From positions 16,659,953-16,723,952 of the forward strand of contig OY829668.1 of assembly GCA_963691815.1 (NCBI GenBank): DNA of 64,000 bases, in the 5' to 3' direction. The translations under genes were made by a program, and so were the position numbers. Below, one piece after another: positions 33,770-45,290 of the stretch (positions are counted from its first letter, which is position 1; every line of letters starts with the position of its first letter). The notes under the pieces are model-generated. The model made no database searches. It saw nothing but the letters and a program-made list of their open reading frames with translations, and was not told where the DNA came from. The DNA is from Echiichthys vipera. Lineage: Eukaryota; Chordata; Actinopteri; Perciformes; Trachinidae.

Positions 33770-33782
33770 AACAAGAGAGAAG
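33770..33782 (+). repeat. Target-site duplication, right copy (Penelope fold-back)
   Basis: AACAAGAGAGAAG repeats 33636-33648 and continues into GTTTACCAAAAATGC, as in the uninterrupted unit. Confidence 0.9.
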
Positions 33783-33828
33783 GTTTACCAAAAATGCAAA
33801 GGGTGACAGTATAATTTAGCTTAGCCAT

Positions 33829-33900
33829 AGGTTCCAATGAGATTTAAACTCAGATCACTGGCGTCAGAGTCCAGAGTGCTAACTTTTACACCAAGGAACC
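33829..33900 (-). tRNA. tRNA-Gln(CTG)-like, unit 2, probably decayed
   Basis: A 72-nt minus-strand sequence with the same layout as the unit 1 copy and anticodon CTG. The anticodon stem has one extra mismatch (CTGGA against GCCAG), and the C56-to-T change in the T loop is shared with the other copies. Confidence 0.6.
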
Positions 33901-34231
33901 ACAAAAGTGTCAGAAGCATGCCCCTTACAAATAGAAAGGCTTATCCTTAGTCTTGGAAGTTGATGAAGATTCTGCTACATTAGAAATACAGCAAGTGAAA
34001 CCTAGAGCTACAGCTATGGAAGACAGCCAACAAAGGAAAATCGGTTCAAGGAAGCTAAGTTGGGCCAAATTCAGATGAAAAGAATGACACAATTCATTTG
34101 ATGGATGATGATGGCAATTTGGAGATTGTTAAGACCATGTCGACAGTTGAGATTAATCACTTCTTTCGAGGATGTGTTTAGCAGCCAGTTGAATCTGCAG
34201 GAACATTTGTCATTCTAACTATTGCAGCGGT

Positions 34232-34303
34232 TCCCTGATTGTGTAGTGGCTAGGATACGCCGCATTCACAGCTGCGATCCTGGTTTTGTTCCCAGTCCAG
34301 GAA
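34232..34303 (+). pseudogene. tRNA-Glu(TTC)-like sequence B, unit 2
   Basis: A 72-nt copy of the sequence at 32976-33047, with one further change (GCGATCCTGG in place of GCGGTCCTGG). The A33, the acceptor mismatches and the altered B box are shared. Confidence 0.65.
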
Positions 34304-34401
34304 CGATGAGGTGACAAAGGATCCCTGTCCTTTATTTAAACTGTACATTTTGAAACAGGGTGCCGATTGATTTTTTCAGGTCATTTTTTACTCTGAAACA
34401 G

Positions 34402-34473
34402 TCCCTGATGGTCTAGTGGCTAGGATTCGGCGCTCTCACAGCCGCGGCCTGGGTTCGATTCACGGTCAGGGAA
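34402..34473 (+). tRNA. tRNA-Glu(CTC)-like, unit 3, damaged
   Basis: A 72-nt sequence from TCCCTGATGG to TCAGGGAA with a normal loop CTCTCAC, U33 present and anticodon CTC. The anticodon stem has one mismatch next to the loop (CGGCG against AGCCG), and the T arm reads GATTCACGG in place of GATTCCCGG, which breaks a T-stem pair and touches the B box. Acceptor stem and A box are intact. Confidence 0.7.
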
Positions 34474-34579
34474 TGCTGATGTTTAAGAAGCTGGTAGAGC
34501 TTCAGAAAAGAAAGTACATTTCAGGAAAGGCTATTGGTTGCTTAATTTGCACTCATGTCATTTTTCCTGTTAGCACAGT

Positions 34580-34651
34580 TCCCAAATCGTCTCGTGGTTA
34601 GGATTCTGCGCTTTCACAGTCCTACCTGACATTTCATTTCAAATCAGGGAA
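34580..34651 (+). pseudogene. Degenerate tRNA-Glu-like sequence A, unit 3
   Basis: A 72-nt sequence from TCCCAAATCG to CAGGGAA with a TTC-bearing loop CTTTCAC. The acceptor stem is half paired and the T arm is lost, as in the other copies. Confidence 0.55.
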
Positions 34652-34950
34652 TTCTGAGGTGACAAGAGATGCGTGTCAGAATGGAAGACATACTGGAATG
34701 ATTAATAGAATATTAAATTAGAGCTTAAATTAATACTACTAACCAAGATCCTTGACTTGCTGTTGTATGTTTAACCTAGACAAAGGTGGCTATCGTTTTT
34801 TTTGTAGGTTTTCTTTAGCTATAAACTAAATCAAATAAGTGCTTACTGCCTTGGCATTGGGAGGAATCTGTGTGACCAAGTGTCGACAGCAAACAAGAGA
34901 GAAGGTTTACCAAAAATGCAAAGGGTCACAGTATATTTTAGCTTAGCCAT

Positions 34951-35022
34951 AGGTTCCACTGAGATTTAAACTCAGATCACTGGAGTCAGAGTACAGAGTG
35001 CTAACCTTTTCACCAAGGAACC
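34951..35022 (-). tRNA. tRNA-Gln(CTG)-like, unit 3, damaged
   Basis: A 72-nt minus-strand copy with anticodon CTG. The anticodon stem carries a private change (CTGTA against TCCAG), and the T loop has the shared C56-to-T change. Confidence 0.6.
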
Positions 35023-35355
35023 ACAAAAGCGTCAGATGCATACCCCTTACAAGTAGAAAGGCTAATCCTTAGTCTTGGAAGTTGATGAAGATTCTGCTAC
35101 ATTAGAAATACAGCAAGTGAAACCTAGAGCTACAGCTATGGAAGACAGCCAACAAAGGAAAATCGGTTCAAAGGAAGCTAAGTTGGGCCAAATTCAGATG
35201 AAAAGAATGACATAATTAATATGATGGATGATGATGGCAATTTGGAGATGGTTAAGACCATGTCGACAGTTGAGATTAATCACCTTTTTGGGAGGCTGTG
35301 TTTAGCAGCCAGTTGAATCTGCAGGAACATTTGTCATTCTAACTATTGCAGTGGT

Positions 35356-35427
35356 TCCCTGATTGTGTAGTGGCTAGGATACGCCGCATTCACCGCTGCG
35401 GTCCTGGTTTTGTTCCCAGTCCAGGAA
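35356..35427 (+). pseudogene. tRNA-Glu(TTC)-like sequence B, unit 3
   Basis: A 72-nt copy of the same family. Here the base after the loop is C (CACCGCTG in place of CACAGCTG), restoring one anticodon-stem pair. A33, the acceptor mismatches and the altered B box remain. Confidence 0.65.
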
Positions 35428-35525
35428 CGATGAGGTGACAAAGGATCCCTGTCCTTTATTTAAACTGTACATTTTGAGACAGGGTGCCGATTGATTTTTT
35501 CATGTCATTTTTTACTGCGAAATAG

Positions 35526-35597
35526 TCCCTGATGGTCTAGTGGCTAGGATTCGGCACTCTCACCGCCGTGTCCTGGGTTCGATTTCCGGTCAGGGAA
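35526..35597 (+). tRNA. tRNA-Glu(CTC)-like, unit 4, damaged
   Basis: A 72-nt sequence from TCCCTGATGG to TCAGGGAA with a normal loop CTCTCAC and anticodon CTC. One anticodon-stem pair is lost (CGGCA against CGCCG), the lower stem reads GCCGTGTCC, and the B box is GGTTCGATTTCC. Acceptor stem and A box are intact. Confidence 0.7.
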
Positions 35598-35690
35598 TGC
35601 TGATCTTTAAGAAGCCGGTAGAACTTCAGAAAAGAAAGTTCATTTCAGAAAGGCTATTGGTTGCCATGTCATTCTTCCCGTTGCTACGGA

Positions 35691-35760
35691 TCCCAAATCG
35701 TCTTGTGGTTAGGATTCTGCGCTTTCACAGTCCTACCTGGTTTCATTCCAAATCAGGGAA
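35691..35760 (+). pseudogene. Degenerate tRNA-Glu-like sequence A, unit 4
   Basis: A 70-nt member of family A with a 2-bp loss in the ruined T arm (CCTGGTTTCATTCCAAATC). It begins TCCCAAATCGTC and ends CAGGGAA. Confidence 0.5.
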
Positions 35761-35884
35761 TTCTATGGTGACAAGAGATGCGTGTCAGAATTGAACACAT
35801 ACTGGAATGATTAATAGAATATTAAAATAGAGCTTAAATCAATACTACTAACCAAGATCCTTGACTTGCTGTTGTATGTTTCAC

Positions 35885-38800
35885 GTAGAGAGAGCTCTTT
35901 AGCACACGATTAGGCTCCTAAGAGAGCACTTTAGCACACATTTTGTTTTCAAAGAATGCACTTTAGATCACGTTTTAGCTCCTAGAGGGCACTTTGTCAA
36001 GTGTTTAGGCTCCTAGAGGGTACTTTAGCACAAGTTTGTCCCCTAGAGGACACTTTAACACGAGTTTGGGCTCCTAGAGGGCACTTTAGCACAAGTTTTG
36101 GTTTCTACAGGGCACTTTACCACATGTTCAGGCTCCTAAAGGGAACTTTAGCACAAGTTTTGGTTTCTTGAGGGTACTCTGGCATGTTTTGCTCCTAGAG
36201 GGCACTTTAGCACACGTTTTGGCTCACAAGAGGATACTTTAGCACACGTTTTGGCTCTCAAGAGAGCACTTTAGCAGACGTTTTGGCTTCCAAGACGGTA
36301 CTTTAGCACAAGTTTTGTTTACTAGAGAGCACTTTAACACTTATACAAAAGTTTTGGTTTCTAGATGGCACTTTAGATCACATTTTGGCTCCTAGAGGGC
36401 ACTTTAGCAAGTGTTTAGGCTCCTAGAGGGCACTTTAGCACAAGTTTTATCCCCTAGTGGACACTTTAACACGTGTCTAGGCTCCTAGAGGGCACTTTAG
36501 CACACGTTTTGGCTCCCAAGATTGCACTTTAGCACGTATTTGGGTTCCAAGAGGGCACTTTAGCAGGTGTTTGGGCTCTTAAGAGAGCACTTTAGCACGT
36601 GTTTTGGCTCCTAGAGGGCACTTTAGCACACGTTTTGGCTCCCAAGATTGCACTTTAGCACGTATTTGGGTTCCTAGAGGGCACTTTAGCAGGTGTTTGG
36701 GCTCTTAAGAGAGCACTTTAGCACGTGTTTTGGCTCCTAGAGGGCACTTTAGAAGATGTTTTGGCTTCCAAGACGGCACTTTAACACACGTTTTGGCTCC
36801 TAGAGGGCACTTTAGCTTGTGTTTAGACTTCTAGAGGGCACTTTAGCACAAGTTCTGTCCCCTAGAGGACACGTTAACACGCGTTTGGGCTCCTAGGGGA
36901 CACTTTAGCACGAATTTTGGTTTCTAGAGCGTACTCTGGCATGTTTGGCTCCTAGAGAGCACTTTATCACACGATTTGACTCCAAAGAGAGCAGTTTAGC
37001 ACACGTTTTGGCTTCCAAGACGGCACTTTAGCACACATTTTGGCTCCTTGAGGGCACTTTAGCACAAGTTTTGGTATCTAAAGGGCACTTAACCACGTGT
37101 TTAGGCTCCTAGAGGGAACTTTAGCACAAGGTTTGGTTTCTAGAGGGTACTCTAGCATGTTTGGCTCCTAGATGTAACTTTAGCACACGTATTGGCTCTA
37201 AAAAGGATACTTTGGCACACGGTTTGGCTCCCAAGAGAGTACTTTAGCACACGTATTGGCTTCCAAGATGGCACTTTAGCACACGTTTTGGCTCCTAGAG
37301 GGCACTTTAGCAAGTGTTTAGGCTCCTAGAGGGCACTTTAGCACATGTTTTGGCTCCCAAGACTGCACTTTCGCACGTGTTTGGGCTCCAAGAGGGCACT
37401 TTAGCACGTGTTTTGGCTCCCAAGTCTGCACTTTAGCACGTGTTTGGGCTCCAAGAGGGCACTTTAACACGGGTTTGGGTTCCTAGGGGACACTTTAGCA
37501 CGAGTGTTGGTTTCTAGAGGGCACTTTATCACGTGTTTAAGCTCCTAGAGGGCACGTTAGCACAAGTTTTGGTTTCTAGAGGGTACTCTAGCATGTTCTG
37601 CTCCTAGATGGAACTTTAGCACACGTATTGGCTGTAAAAAGGATACTTTGGTACACGTTTTGGCTCCCAAAAGTGCACTTTAGCATATGTTTGGGCTCCT
37701 AGAGGGCACTTTAGCTTGTGTTTGGGCTCCTAAGAGGGCACTTTAGCATGTGTTGGGCTCCTAAGAGTGCACTTTAGCACGTGTTTGGGCTCCTAGAGGG
37801 AACTTATGCACGTGATATGGATCCTAAGAGAGCACTTTAGCACATGTTTTGGCTTTCAAGAGAGCAGTTTAGCACATGTTTTGGCTTTCAAGATGGCACT
37901 TTAGCACATGTTCTGGTTTCAAGAGGGTACTCTGGCATGTTTGGCTCCTAGAGGGCACTTTAGCACAGGTTTTGGCTCCCAAAAAAATACTTTAGCACAA
38001 GTTTCCGCTCCCAAGAGTGCACTTTTGCACGTTTTTGGGCTACAAGAGGGCACTTTAGAATGTGTTGGGCTTCTAAGAGAGCATTTTAGCACGTGTTTGG
38101 GCTCCTAGATTGCAGTTTTGCATGGGCTATGGCTCCTAAGAGAGCACTTTAGCACACTTTTTGGCTTCCAAGATGGCACTTTAGCACACATTTTGGCTCC
38201 TAGAGGCCACTTAAGCACTATTTAGGCTCCTAGAGGGCACTTCAGAACAGGATTTGGCTCTTAGAGGACACTTTAACACGTGTTTGGGCTCCTAGATGGC
38301 ACTTTAGCACAAATTTTGGTTTCTAGACGGCACTTTAGCACACGTTTTAGCTTCCAAGACGGCACTATAGATCAGGTTTTGGCTCCTAGAGGGCACTTTA
38401 GCATGTGTGTTGGCTCCTAGAGGGCACTTTAGCACACGTTATGTCCCCTAGAAGATACTTAAACGCGTGTTTGGGCTCCTAGAGGACACTCTAGCACAAG
38501 TTTTGGTTTCTAGAGGGCACTTTACCATGTGTATAGGCTCCTAGAGGGAACTTTAGCACAAGTTTTGGCTCTCAAGAGAGCACTTTAGCACATGTTTTGG
38601 CTTCAAAGATGGCACTTTAGCACAAGTTTTGGCTCCTAGAGGGCACTCAAGCACGTGTTTAGGCTCCTAGAGGGAACTTTAGCACACATTTTAATTTCTA
38701 GAGGGTCCTCTAGCATGTTTGGCTCCTAGAGGGCACTTAAGCACACGTTTTGGCTCCCAAGAGTGCACTTTAGCACGTGCTTTGGCTTCCAAGATGGCTC

Positions 38801-41800
38801 TTTAGATCACGTTTTGGCTTCTAGAGGGCACGTAAGCATGTCTTTAGGCTCCTAGAGGGAACTTTAGCACAGGATTTGGCTCTTAGAGGACACTTTAACA
38901 CGTGTTTGGGCTCCTAGAGGGAACTTTAGCACAAGTTTTGGTTTCTAGAGGGCACTTTAGCACACATTTTAGCTTCCAAGCTGGCACTATAGATCACGTT
39001 TTTGGCTCCCAGAGGGCACTTTAGCAAGTGTTTAGGCTCCTAGGGGGCACTTTAGCACATGTTTTGGTTTCTAGAGGGTACTCTGGCATGTTTGGCTCCT
39101 AGAGGGCACTTTAGCACAGGTTTAGGCTCCTAGAGGGCACTTTAGCAAACATTTTAACCAAACAGGACACTTTCACACTTGTTTGGGCTCCTAGAGGGCA
39201 CTTTAGCACAAGTTTTGGTTTAAAGAGGGCACTTTACCAAGTGTTTAGGCTCTTAAAGGGAACTTTAGCACAGGTTTTGGTTTCTACAGGGTACTCTGGC
39301 ATGTTTGGCTCCTAGACGGCACCTTAGCTTAGATTTGGGTCCCAAGAGGATACTTCAGCACACATTTTTGTTCCCAAGAATGCACTTGTGCATGTGTTCG
39401 GGCCCCCAGAGGGCACGTAAGCACGTGTTTAGGCTCATAGAGGGCACTTTAGCACAGGGTTTTGCTTGTAGAGGACACTTTTACACGCGTTTGGGCTCCT
39501 AAAGGGCACTTTAGCACAAGTTTTGGTTTCTAGAGGGCACTTTAGCAAAAAGTTTTGGCTTCCAAAACGGAACTTTAGCAGACGTTTTTGTTCCTAGAGG
39601 GTACTTAAGCACGTGTTTAGGCTCCTCGAAGGCACTTTAGCAAACACTTTGGCTCGTAGAGGACTTCTTAATACGTTTTTAGGTTCCTAGAGGGCACTTT
39701 AGCACACATTTTGGTTTCTAGAGGGTACTCTAGCATGTTTGGCTCCTAGAGGGCACTTATGCACACGTTTTGGCTCCCAAGAGTGCACTTTAGCAAACAC
39801 TTTGGCTCGTAGAGGACTTCTTAATACGTTTTTAGGTTCCTAGAGGGCACTTTAGCACACATTTTGGTTTCTAGAGGGTACTGTAGCATGTTTGGCTCCT
39901 AGAGGGCACTTATGCACACGTTTTGGCTCCCAAGAGTGCACTTTAGCACGTGCTTTGGCTTCCAAAATGGTACTTTAGAGCACGTTTTGGCTCCTAGAGG
40001 GCACTTTAGCAAGTGTTTAGGCTCCTAGAGGTCACTTAAGCACACGTTTTGGATTCCAAGACAGCACTTTAGCACACGTTTTGGCTCTCAAGATCGCACT
40101 TTAGCACACATTTTTAATCCTAAAGTGCATTTAAGCATGTGTTTAGGCTCCTAGAAAGCACTTTTGCACGGGGTTTGGCTCGTAGAGGACACTTTAACAA
40201 GTGTTTTTTGGCTCGTAGAGGGCACAATAGCACAAGTTTTGGTTTCTAGAGGGCACTTTAGCACATGTTTTGGCTTCCAAGACGGCACATTAGATCAAGT
40301 TTTGGCTCCTAGAGGGCACTTTAGCACACGTTTTGGCTCCTAGAGGGAACTTTAGCACATTTTTAGGCTCCTAGAGGGCACTTTAGCATACATTTTGTCC
40401 CATAGAGGTTACTTTCACACTTGTTTGGGCTTCTAGAGGGCACTTTAGCACAAGTTTTGGTTTAAAGAGGGCACTTTACCAAGTGTTTAGGCTCCTAAAG
40501 GGAACTTTAGCACAAGTTTTGGTTTCTAGAGGGTAATCTGGCATGTTTGGCTCCTAGAGGGCACTTTAGCACACATTTTGGCTCCAATTAGGATACTTTA
40601 GCACACCTTTTGGCTCCCAAGACTGCACTTTAGCATGTGTTTAGGCTCCAAGAGGGTACTTTAGCACAAGGTTTGGCTCGTAGAGGAAACTTTAACACGT
40701 GTTTTTGCTCCTAGAGGGCACTTTAGCTCAAGTGATGGTTTCTAGAACGCACTTTAGCACACGTTTTATCTTCCAAAACGACACGTTAGATCACGTTTTG
40801 GTTCCTAGAGGGCCCTTTAGCACGTGTATAACCTCCTAGAGGGCACATTAGCACATGTTTTGTCCCCTAGAGGACACTTTAACACGTGTTTCGGCTCCCA
40901 AGATGATACTTTAGCACACGTTTTGGCTCCTAGAGGGTACTTTAGCACTTTTTTGTGCTCCTAGAGGGCACTTTAGCACAAGTTTTGTCCCCTAGAGGAC
41001 ACTTTAACAAGTATTTGCGCTCCTAGAGGGCACTTTAGCACAAGTTTTGGAATTTAGAAAGCACTTTACCACAAGTATAGCCTCCTAGAGGGAACTTTAG
41101 CACGTGTGTGGGCTCCTAGAGGGAACTTTAGCACATGCTGTTGCTCTTAAGAGAGCACTTTAGCACACGTTTTGGCTCCCAAGGGAGCGCTTTAGCACAC
41201 GTTTTGGCTTCAAAGACGACACTTTAGCACACATTTTGGTTTCTAGGGTACACTTTAGCAGACGTTTTAGTTTCCAAGACGGCACTTTAGATCACGTTTT
41301 GGCTCCTACGGGGCACTTTACCACGTGTTTAAGCTCCTAGAGGGCACTTTAACACAAGTTGTATACCCTAGAGGGCAATTTACCACGTGTTTAGGCTCCT
41401 AGAGGGAACTTTAGTACAAGTTTTGGTTTCTAGAGGACACTTGACAACGTGTTGAGGCTCCTAGAGGGCACTTAAGCCCACATTTTGGCTCCCAAGAGTG
41501 CCCTTTAGAACGTTTTTGGGTTCCTAGAGGGCACTTTAACACGTGTTTTCACTCCCAAGAGGATACTTTAGCACACGTTTTGGCTCCCAAGAGTGCACTT
41601 TAGCACCTGTTTGGGCTCCTAGAGGGTACTTTAGCACATGTTTGGGCTCCTAGAGGGCACATTAGCACCTGCTTTGGTTCCTAAGAGAACACTTTAGCAC
41701 ATGTTTTGGCTCCCAAGAGAGCACTTTAGCACGTGTTTGGGCTCCTAGAGGGCACTTTAGCACACGTTTTGGCTCCCAATAAAGCACTTTAGCACACATT

Positions 41801-44266
41801 TTGGCTCCTAGAGGGTACTTTAGCACGTTTTTAGGCTCCTAGAGGTCACTTTAGCACAAGTTTTGTACCCTAGAGGGCAATTTACCACGTGTTTAGGCTC
41901 CTAGAGGAAACTTTAGTACAAGTTTTGGTTTCTAGAGGGCACTTGACAACGTGTTTAGGCTCCTAGAGGGCACTTAAGCCCACATTTTGGCTCCCAAGAG
42001 TGCTCTTTAGCACGTTTTTGGGTTCCTAGAGGGCACTTTAACACGTGTTTTCACTCCCGAGAGGATACTTTAGCACACGTTTTGGCTCCCAAGAGTGCAC
42101 TTTAGCACCTGTTTGGGCTCCTAGAGGGCACTTTAGCACATGTTTGGGCTCCTAGAGGGCACATTAGCACCTGCTTTGGTACCTAAGAGAACACTTTAGC
42201 ACATGTTTTGGCTCCCAAGAGAGCACTTTAGCACGTGTTTGGGCTCCTAGAGGGCACTTTAGCACACGTTTTGGCTCCCAATAAAGCACTTTAGCACACG
42301 TTTTGGCTCCTAGAGGGTACTTTAGCATGTTTTTAGGCTCCTAGAGGTCATTTTAGCACAAGTTTTGTACCCTAGAGGGCAATTTACCACGTGTTTAAGC
42401 TCCTAGAGGGCACTTTAACACAAGTTTTATACCCTAGAGGGCAATTTACCACGTGTTTAGGCTCCTAGAGGGAACTTTAGTACAAGTTTTGGTTTCTAGA
42501 GGGCACTTGACAACGTGTTTAGGCTCCTAGAGGGCACTTAAGCCCACATTTTGGCTCCCAAGAGTGCCCTTTAGCACGTTTTTGGGTTCCTAGAGGGCAC
42601 TTTAACACGTGTTTTCACTCCCAAGAGGATACTTTAGCACACGTTTTGGCTCCCAAGAGTGCACTTTAGCACTTTTTTGGGCTCCAAGAGAGCACTTTAG
42701 CACGTGTTTGGGCTCCTAGAGGGCAATTTAGCATGTATTTGGGCTCCTATGAGAGCACTTTAGCACAAGTTTTGGCTCCCAAGTGAGCAATTTAGCACAC
42801 GTTTTGGCTTCAAAGATGGTACTTTAGCACAAGTTTTGTACCCTAGAGGACACTTTAACACAGGTTTGGGCTCCTAGAAGACACTTTAGCACAAGTTTTG
42901 GTCTCTAGAGGGCACTTTTCCACGTGTTTAGGCTCCTAGGGGGCACTTTAGAACATGGTTTAACTCGTAGAGGACACTTTAACACTTGTTTGGCCTCCTA
43001 GAGGACACTTAAGCACGAGTTTTGGCTTCCAAGACGGCACTTTAGATCACGTTTTGTCTCCTAAACTGCACTTTAGCAAGTGTTTAGGCTCCTAGAGGTC
43101 ACTTTAGCACAATTTTTGTTCCCTAGAGGACACTTTAACACGTGTTATGGCTCCTAGAGGGCACTTTAGCACAAGTTTTGGTTTCTAGAGGGCACTTTAC
43201 CACGTGTTTAGGCTCCTAGGAGGAAATTTAGCACAAGATTTGGTTACTAGAGGGTACTCTAGCATGTTTGGCTTCTCGAGGGCACTTTAGCACACGTTTT
43301 TGCTCCCAAGAGCATACTTTAGCACACGTTTTGGCTCCCAAGAGTGCACTTTAGCACGTCTTTGGGCTCCTAGAGGGCACTCCAGCACGTGTTTGGGCTC
43401 CTAAGAGAGTACTTTAGCACACATTTTGGCTCAGAAGAGAGCACTTTACCGCACATTTTGGCTTCCAAGATGACACTTTAGCACACGTTTTGGCTGCTAG
43501 AGGGCACTTAAGCACTTGTTTAGACACCTAGAGGGCACTTTTGCATGGGGTTAGGCTTATAGAGAACACTTTAACATGTAATTAGGCTCCTAGAGGGAAC
43601 TTTAGCACAAGTTTTAGTTTCTAGAGGGTACTCTGGCATGTTTGGCTCCTAGAGGGCAGTTTAGCACACATTTTGGCTCCAAAGAGGATACTTTAGCACA
43701 TGTTTTGGCTCCCAAGAGTGAACTTTAGCATGTGTTTGGGCTCCAAGGGGACACTTTAGCACGTGTTTTGGCTCCTAATAGACCATTTTAGCACAAGTTT
43801 TGGTTTCTAGAGGGCACTTTAGCACACGTTTGGGCTTCCAAGACGGCACTTTAGATCACGTTTTGGCTCCTAGAGGGCACTTTAGCAGGTGTTTAGGCTC
43901 CTAGAGGGCACTTTAGCACAAGTTTTGTCCCCTAGAGGACAATTAAACACTTGTTTGGGCTCCTAGAGGGCGATTTAGCACAAGTTTTGGTTTCCAGAGG
44001 GTACTCTAGCATGTTTGGCTCCTAGCACTTTAGCACACGTTTTGGCTTCCAAGACGCCACTTTAGCACAAGTTTTGGCTCTCAAGAGAGCATTTTAGCAC
44101 ACGTTTTGGCTTCCAAGATGGCACTTAAGCACACGTTTTGGCTCCTAGAAGGCTCTTAAGCACGCGTTTAGGCTCCTAGAGGGAACTTTAGCATGGGGTT
44201 TGGCTCATAGAGGACACTTTAACACGTGTTTAACTTTAGCACAAGTTTTAGTTTCTATAGGGTACT
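35885..44266 (-). repeat. Satellite A, inverted orientation, segment 4
   Basis: An uninterrupted ~31-bp repeat block between the tRNA array and the 44-46 kb insert. Runs near 37290-37690 closely resemble runs at 58790-59180 and 61240-61640, so similar higher-order arrangements occur more than 20 kb apart. A run near 39650-39740 is repeated at once near 39790-39900. No gene or transposon was noticed. Confidence 0.94.
41364..42430 (-). repeat. 502-bp higher-order repeat, two full copies and a partial
   Basis: The word TACCCTAGAGGGCAATTTAC occurs at 41364, 41866 and 42368, exactly 502 bp apart each time, and again at 42430, 62 bp (two monomers) later. The sequence between these points is nearly the same in each copy and includes rare monomers such as GTTTTCACTCCCAAGAGG and AGCCCACATTTTGGCTCCC. 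The unit is about 16 monomers. The 62-bp step is an additional local duplication. Confidence 0.85.
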
Positions 44267-44612
44267 TGTGGAAGAAAATATGATTGAGAAAGTGAAAAAC
44301 AGGCCGAGGTCACTGTACTGGGGACATAGGCCTGATAAGCACATTCTGTTTAGAAAACAATTGAACTGTGTTTGGGCATGATAACGTCTGGACACTAAGT
44401 AGGCACCACTGATTGTACATGTAATGAGTGTGTATTGGAAAGACCTGATGGGGCGTGTAAGTGTTGTCAGCCTTGTTGTAAGACGGGAAGTTCTGTTAAA
44501 GGTATTGTAATTTTGGTATGGTGAATCTCAGAACTCTGTGATGAGTGTATCAATCCTTGATTGACAACCACGTGGTATCATCTGAACCACTGCACAAAAA
44601 CGTGAATCAAGG

Positions 44613-45290
44613 ATGAAGGGAACCCAACAGCAGAAGGGGGAGATGAGAAATGTGGTAAAACTGACTCTGACATTCCTGTGTGTTCAGATTATGATGACAG
44701 TGGAGAGCAGAACCGTGCCAAGCCAGATAAGCGAGAGTCCACAGAAAGGAGGAGTCGGAGACGAGGAAAAGGCGATCCAGCCCCTCCAGTCCCAGACGGA
44801 GTTCCACCAGTCTAAAACAGATGAGTATGATGCAAAACTAAACACTCTGTGCCACCTGCCAGCATTGTCAGATAGAAATAAATTTACAAACCCATTTGAG
44901 CATCTAACGCAGGAAAGCATAAAAATGCGAAAGAAAAGACAGAGCCAAACAACATGGATTTGGGAAGATAGAGAAATACTTCCAGAACAAGTTACAAGAC
45001 CAGAGGTACCAGAGAAGTTAGAAGGGAACGAAGGACTTAGGACAGAGGTGGTAACAGGAGGGAGATTAAGATTACACCTCCCAGCACAAGAACGAGCAGG
45101 TTTGGTAGAAAGAAGAGAGGTGACAATTTCAGAAATCCTCAAAGATGAAAGTAGGCAAGTTATATGTGCGTGGATGTCAGATAAGTTAGGAGCGTCAGTG
45201 TGGGACTATGGGGCAGTAAAATGCGTGCTGGTAGTGCGAGAGGCGTTGTGTGGATGGATCATGGAAGTAGATAATGAAAGACATGAATGA
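44613..45290 (+). CDS. Unrecognised 225-codon open frame, probably a degraded retroelement frame
   Basis: This is the longest open frame in the window and the only one over 125 codons. The ATG at 44613 is followed by a hydrophobic stretch (VKLTLTFLCVQIMM, about residues 15-28) that could pass for a signal peptide. The middle is Glu/Lys/Arg-rich, and the last 60 residues look more like a folded protein (ISEILKDESRQVICAWMSDK). I do not recognise a family. In the first 200 bp the +1 frame is also open and has a striking composition: acidic (SDIPVCSDYDD), then basic (RRSRRRGKG), then Pro-rich, until a stop near 44815. The true original frame may therefore switch, and the N-terminus given here may be artificial. 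The stop codon overlaps the ATG of the next frame. Confidence 0.35.
   Translation: MKGTQQQKGEMRNVVKLTLTFLCVQIMMTVESRTVPSQISESPQKGGVGDEEKAIQPLQSQTEFHQSKTDEYDAKLNTLCHLPALSDRNKFTNPFEHLTQESIKMRKKRQSQTTWIWEDREILPEQVTRPEVPEKLEGNEGLRTEVVTGGRLRLHLPAQERAGLVERREVTISEILKDESRQVICAWMSDKLGASVWDYGAVKCVLVVREALCGWIMEVDNERHE

Larger units (their letters stand above)
32048..35884 (+). repeat. Tandem array of a ~1.12-kb tRNA-bearing unit (~3.4 copies)
   Basis: Equivalent points of the unit (the first base of the Glu-CTC-like sequence) lie at about 32046, 33146, 34402 and 35526. Spacings are 1100, 1256 and 1124 bp; the 1256-bp spacing includes a 134-bp Penelope insertion, giving 1122 bp without it. Each full unit has, in order, a tRNA-Glu(CTC)-like sequence (+), a degenerate Glu-like sequence (+), a tRNA-Gln(CTG)-like sequence (-), and a second Glu(TTC)-like sequence (+). 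The non-tRNA parts are also conserved between units. The array begins inside the first tRNA-like sequence and ends part-way into the fourth unit, with satellite A on both sides. Confidence 0.9.

Noticed and set aside
34416..35794. Frames of 61 and 84 codons starting inside tRNA-like sequences
   Set aside because: They read through tRNA-derived sequence and exist only because that sequence lacks stops in one frame.
44684..45142. 152-codon minus-strand frame opposite the 225-codon frame
   Set aside because: It is antisense to the longer frame, Ser/Leu-rich as expected of an antisense shadow, and without a recognisable domain.
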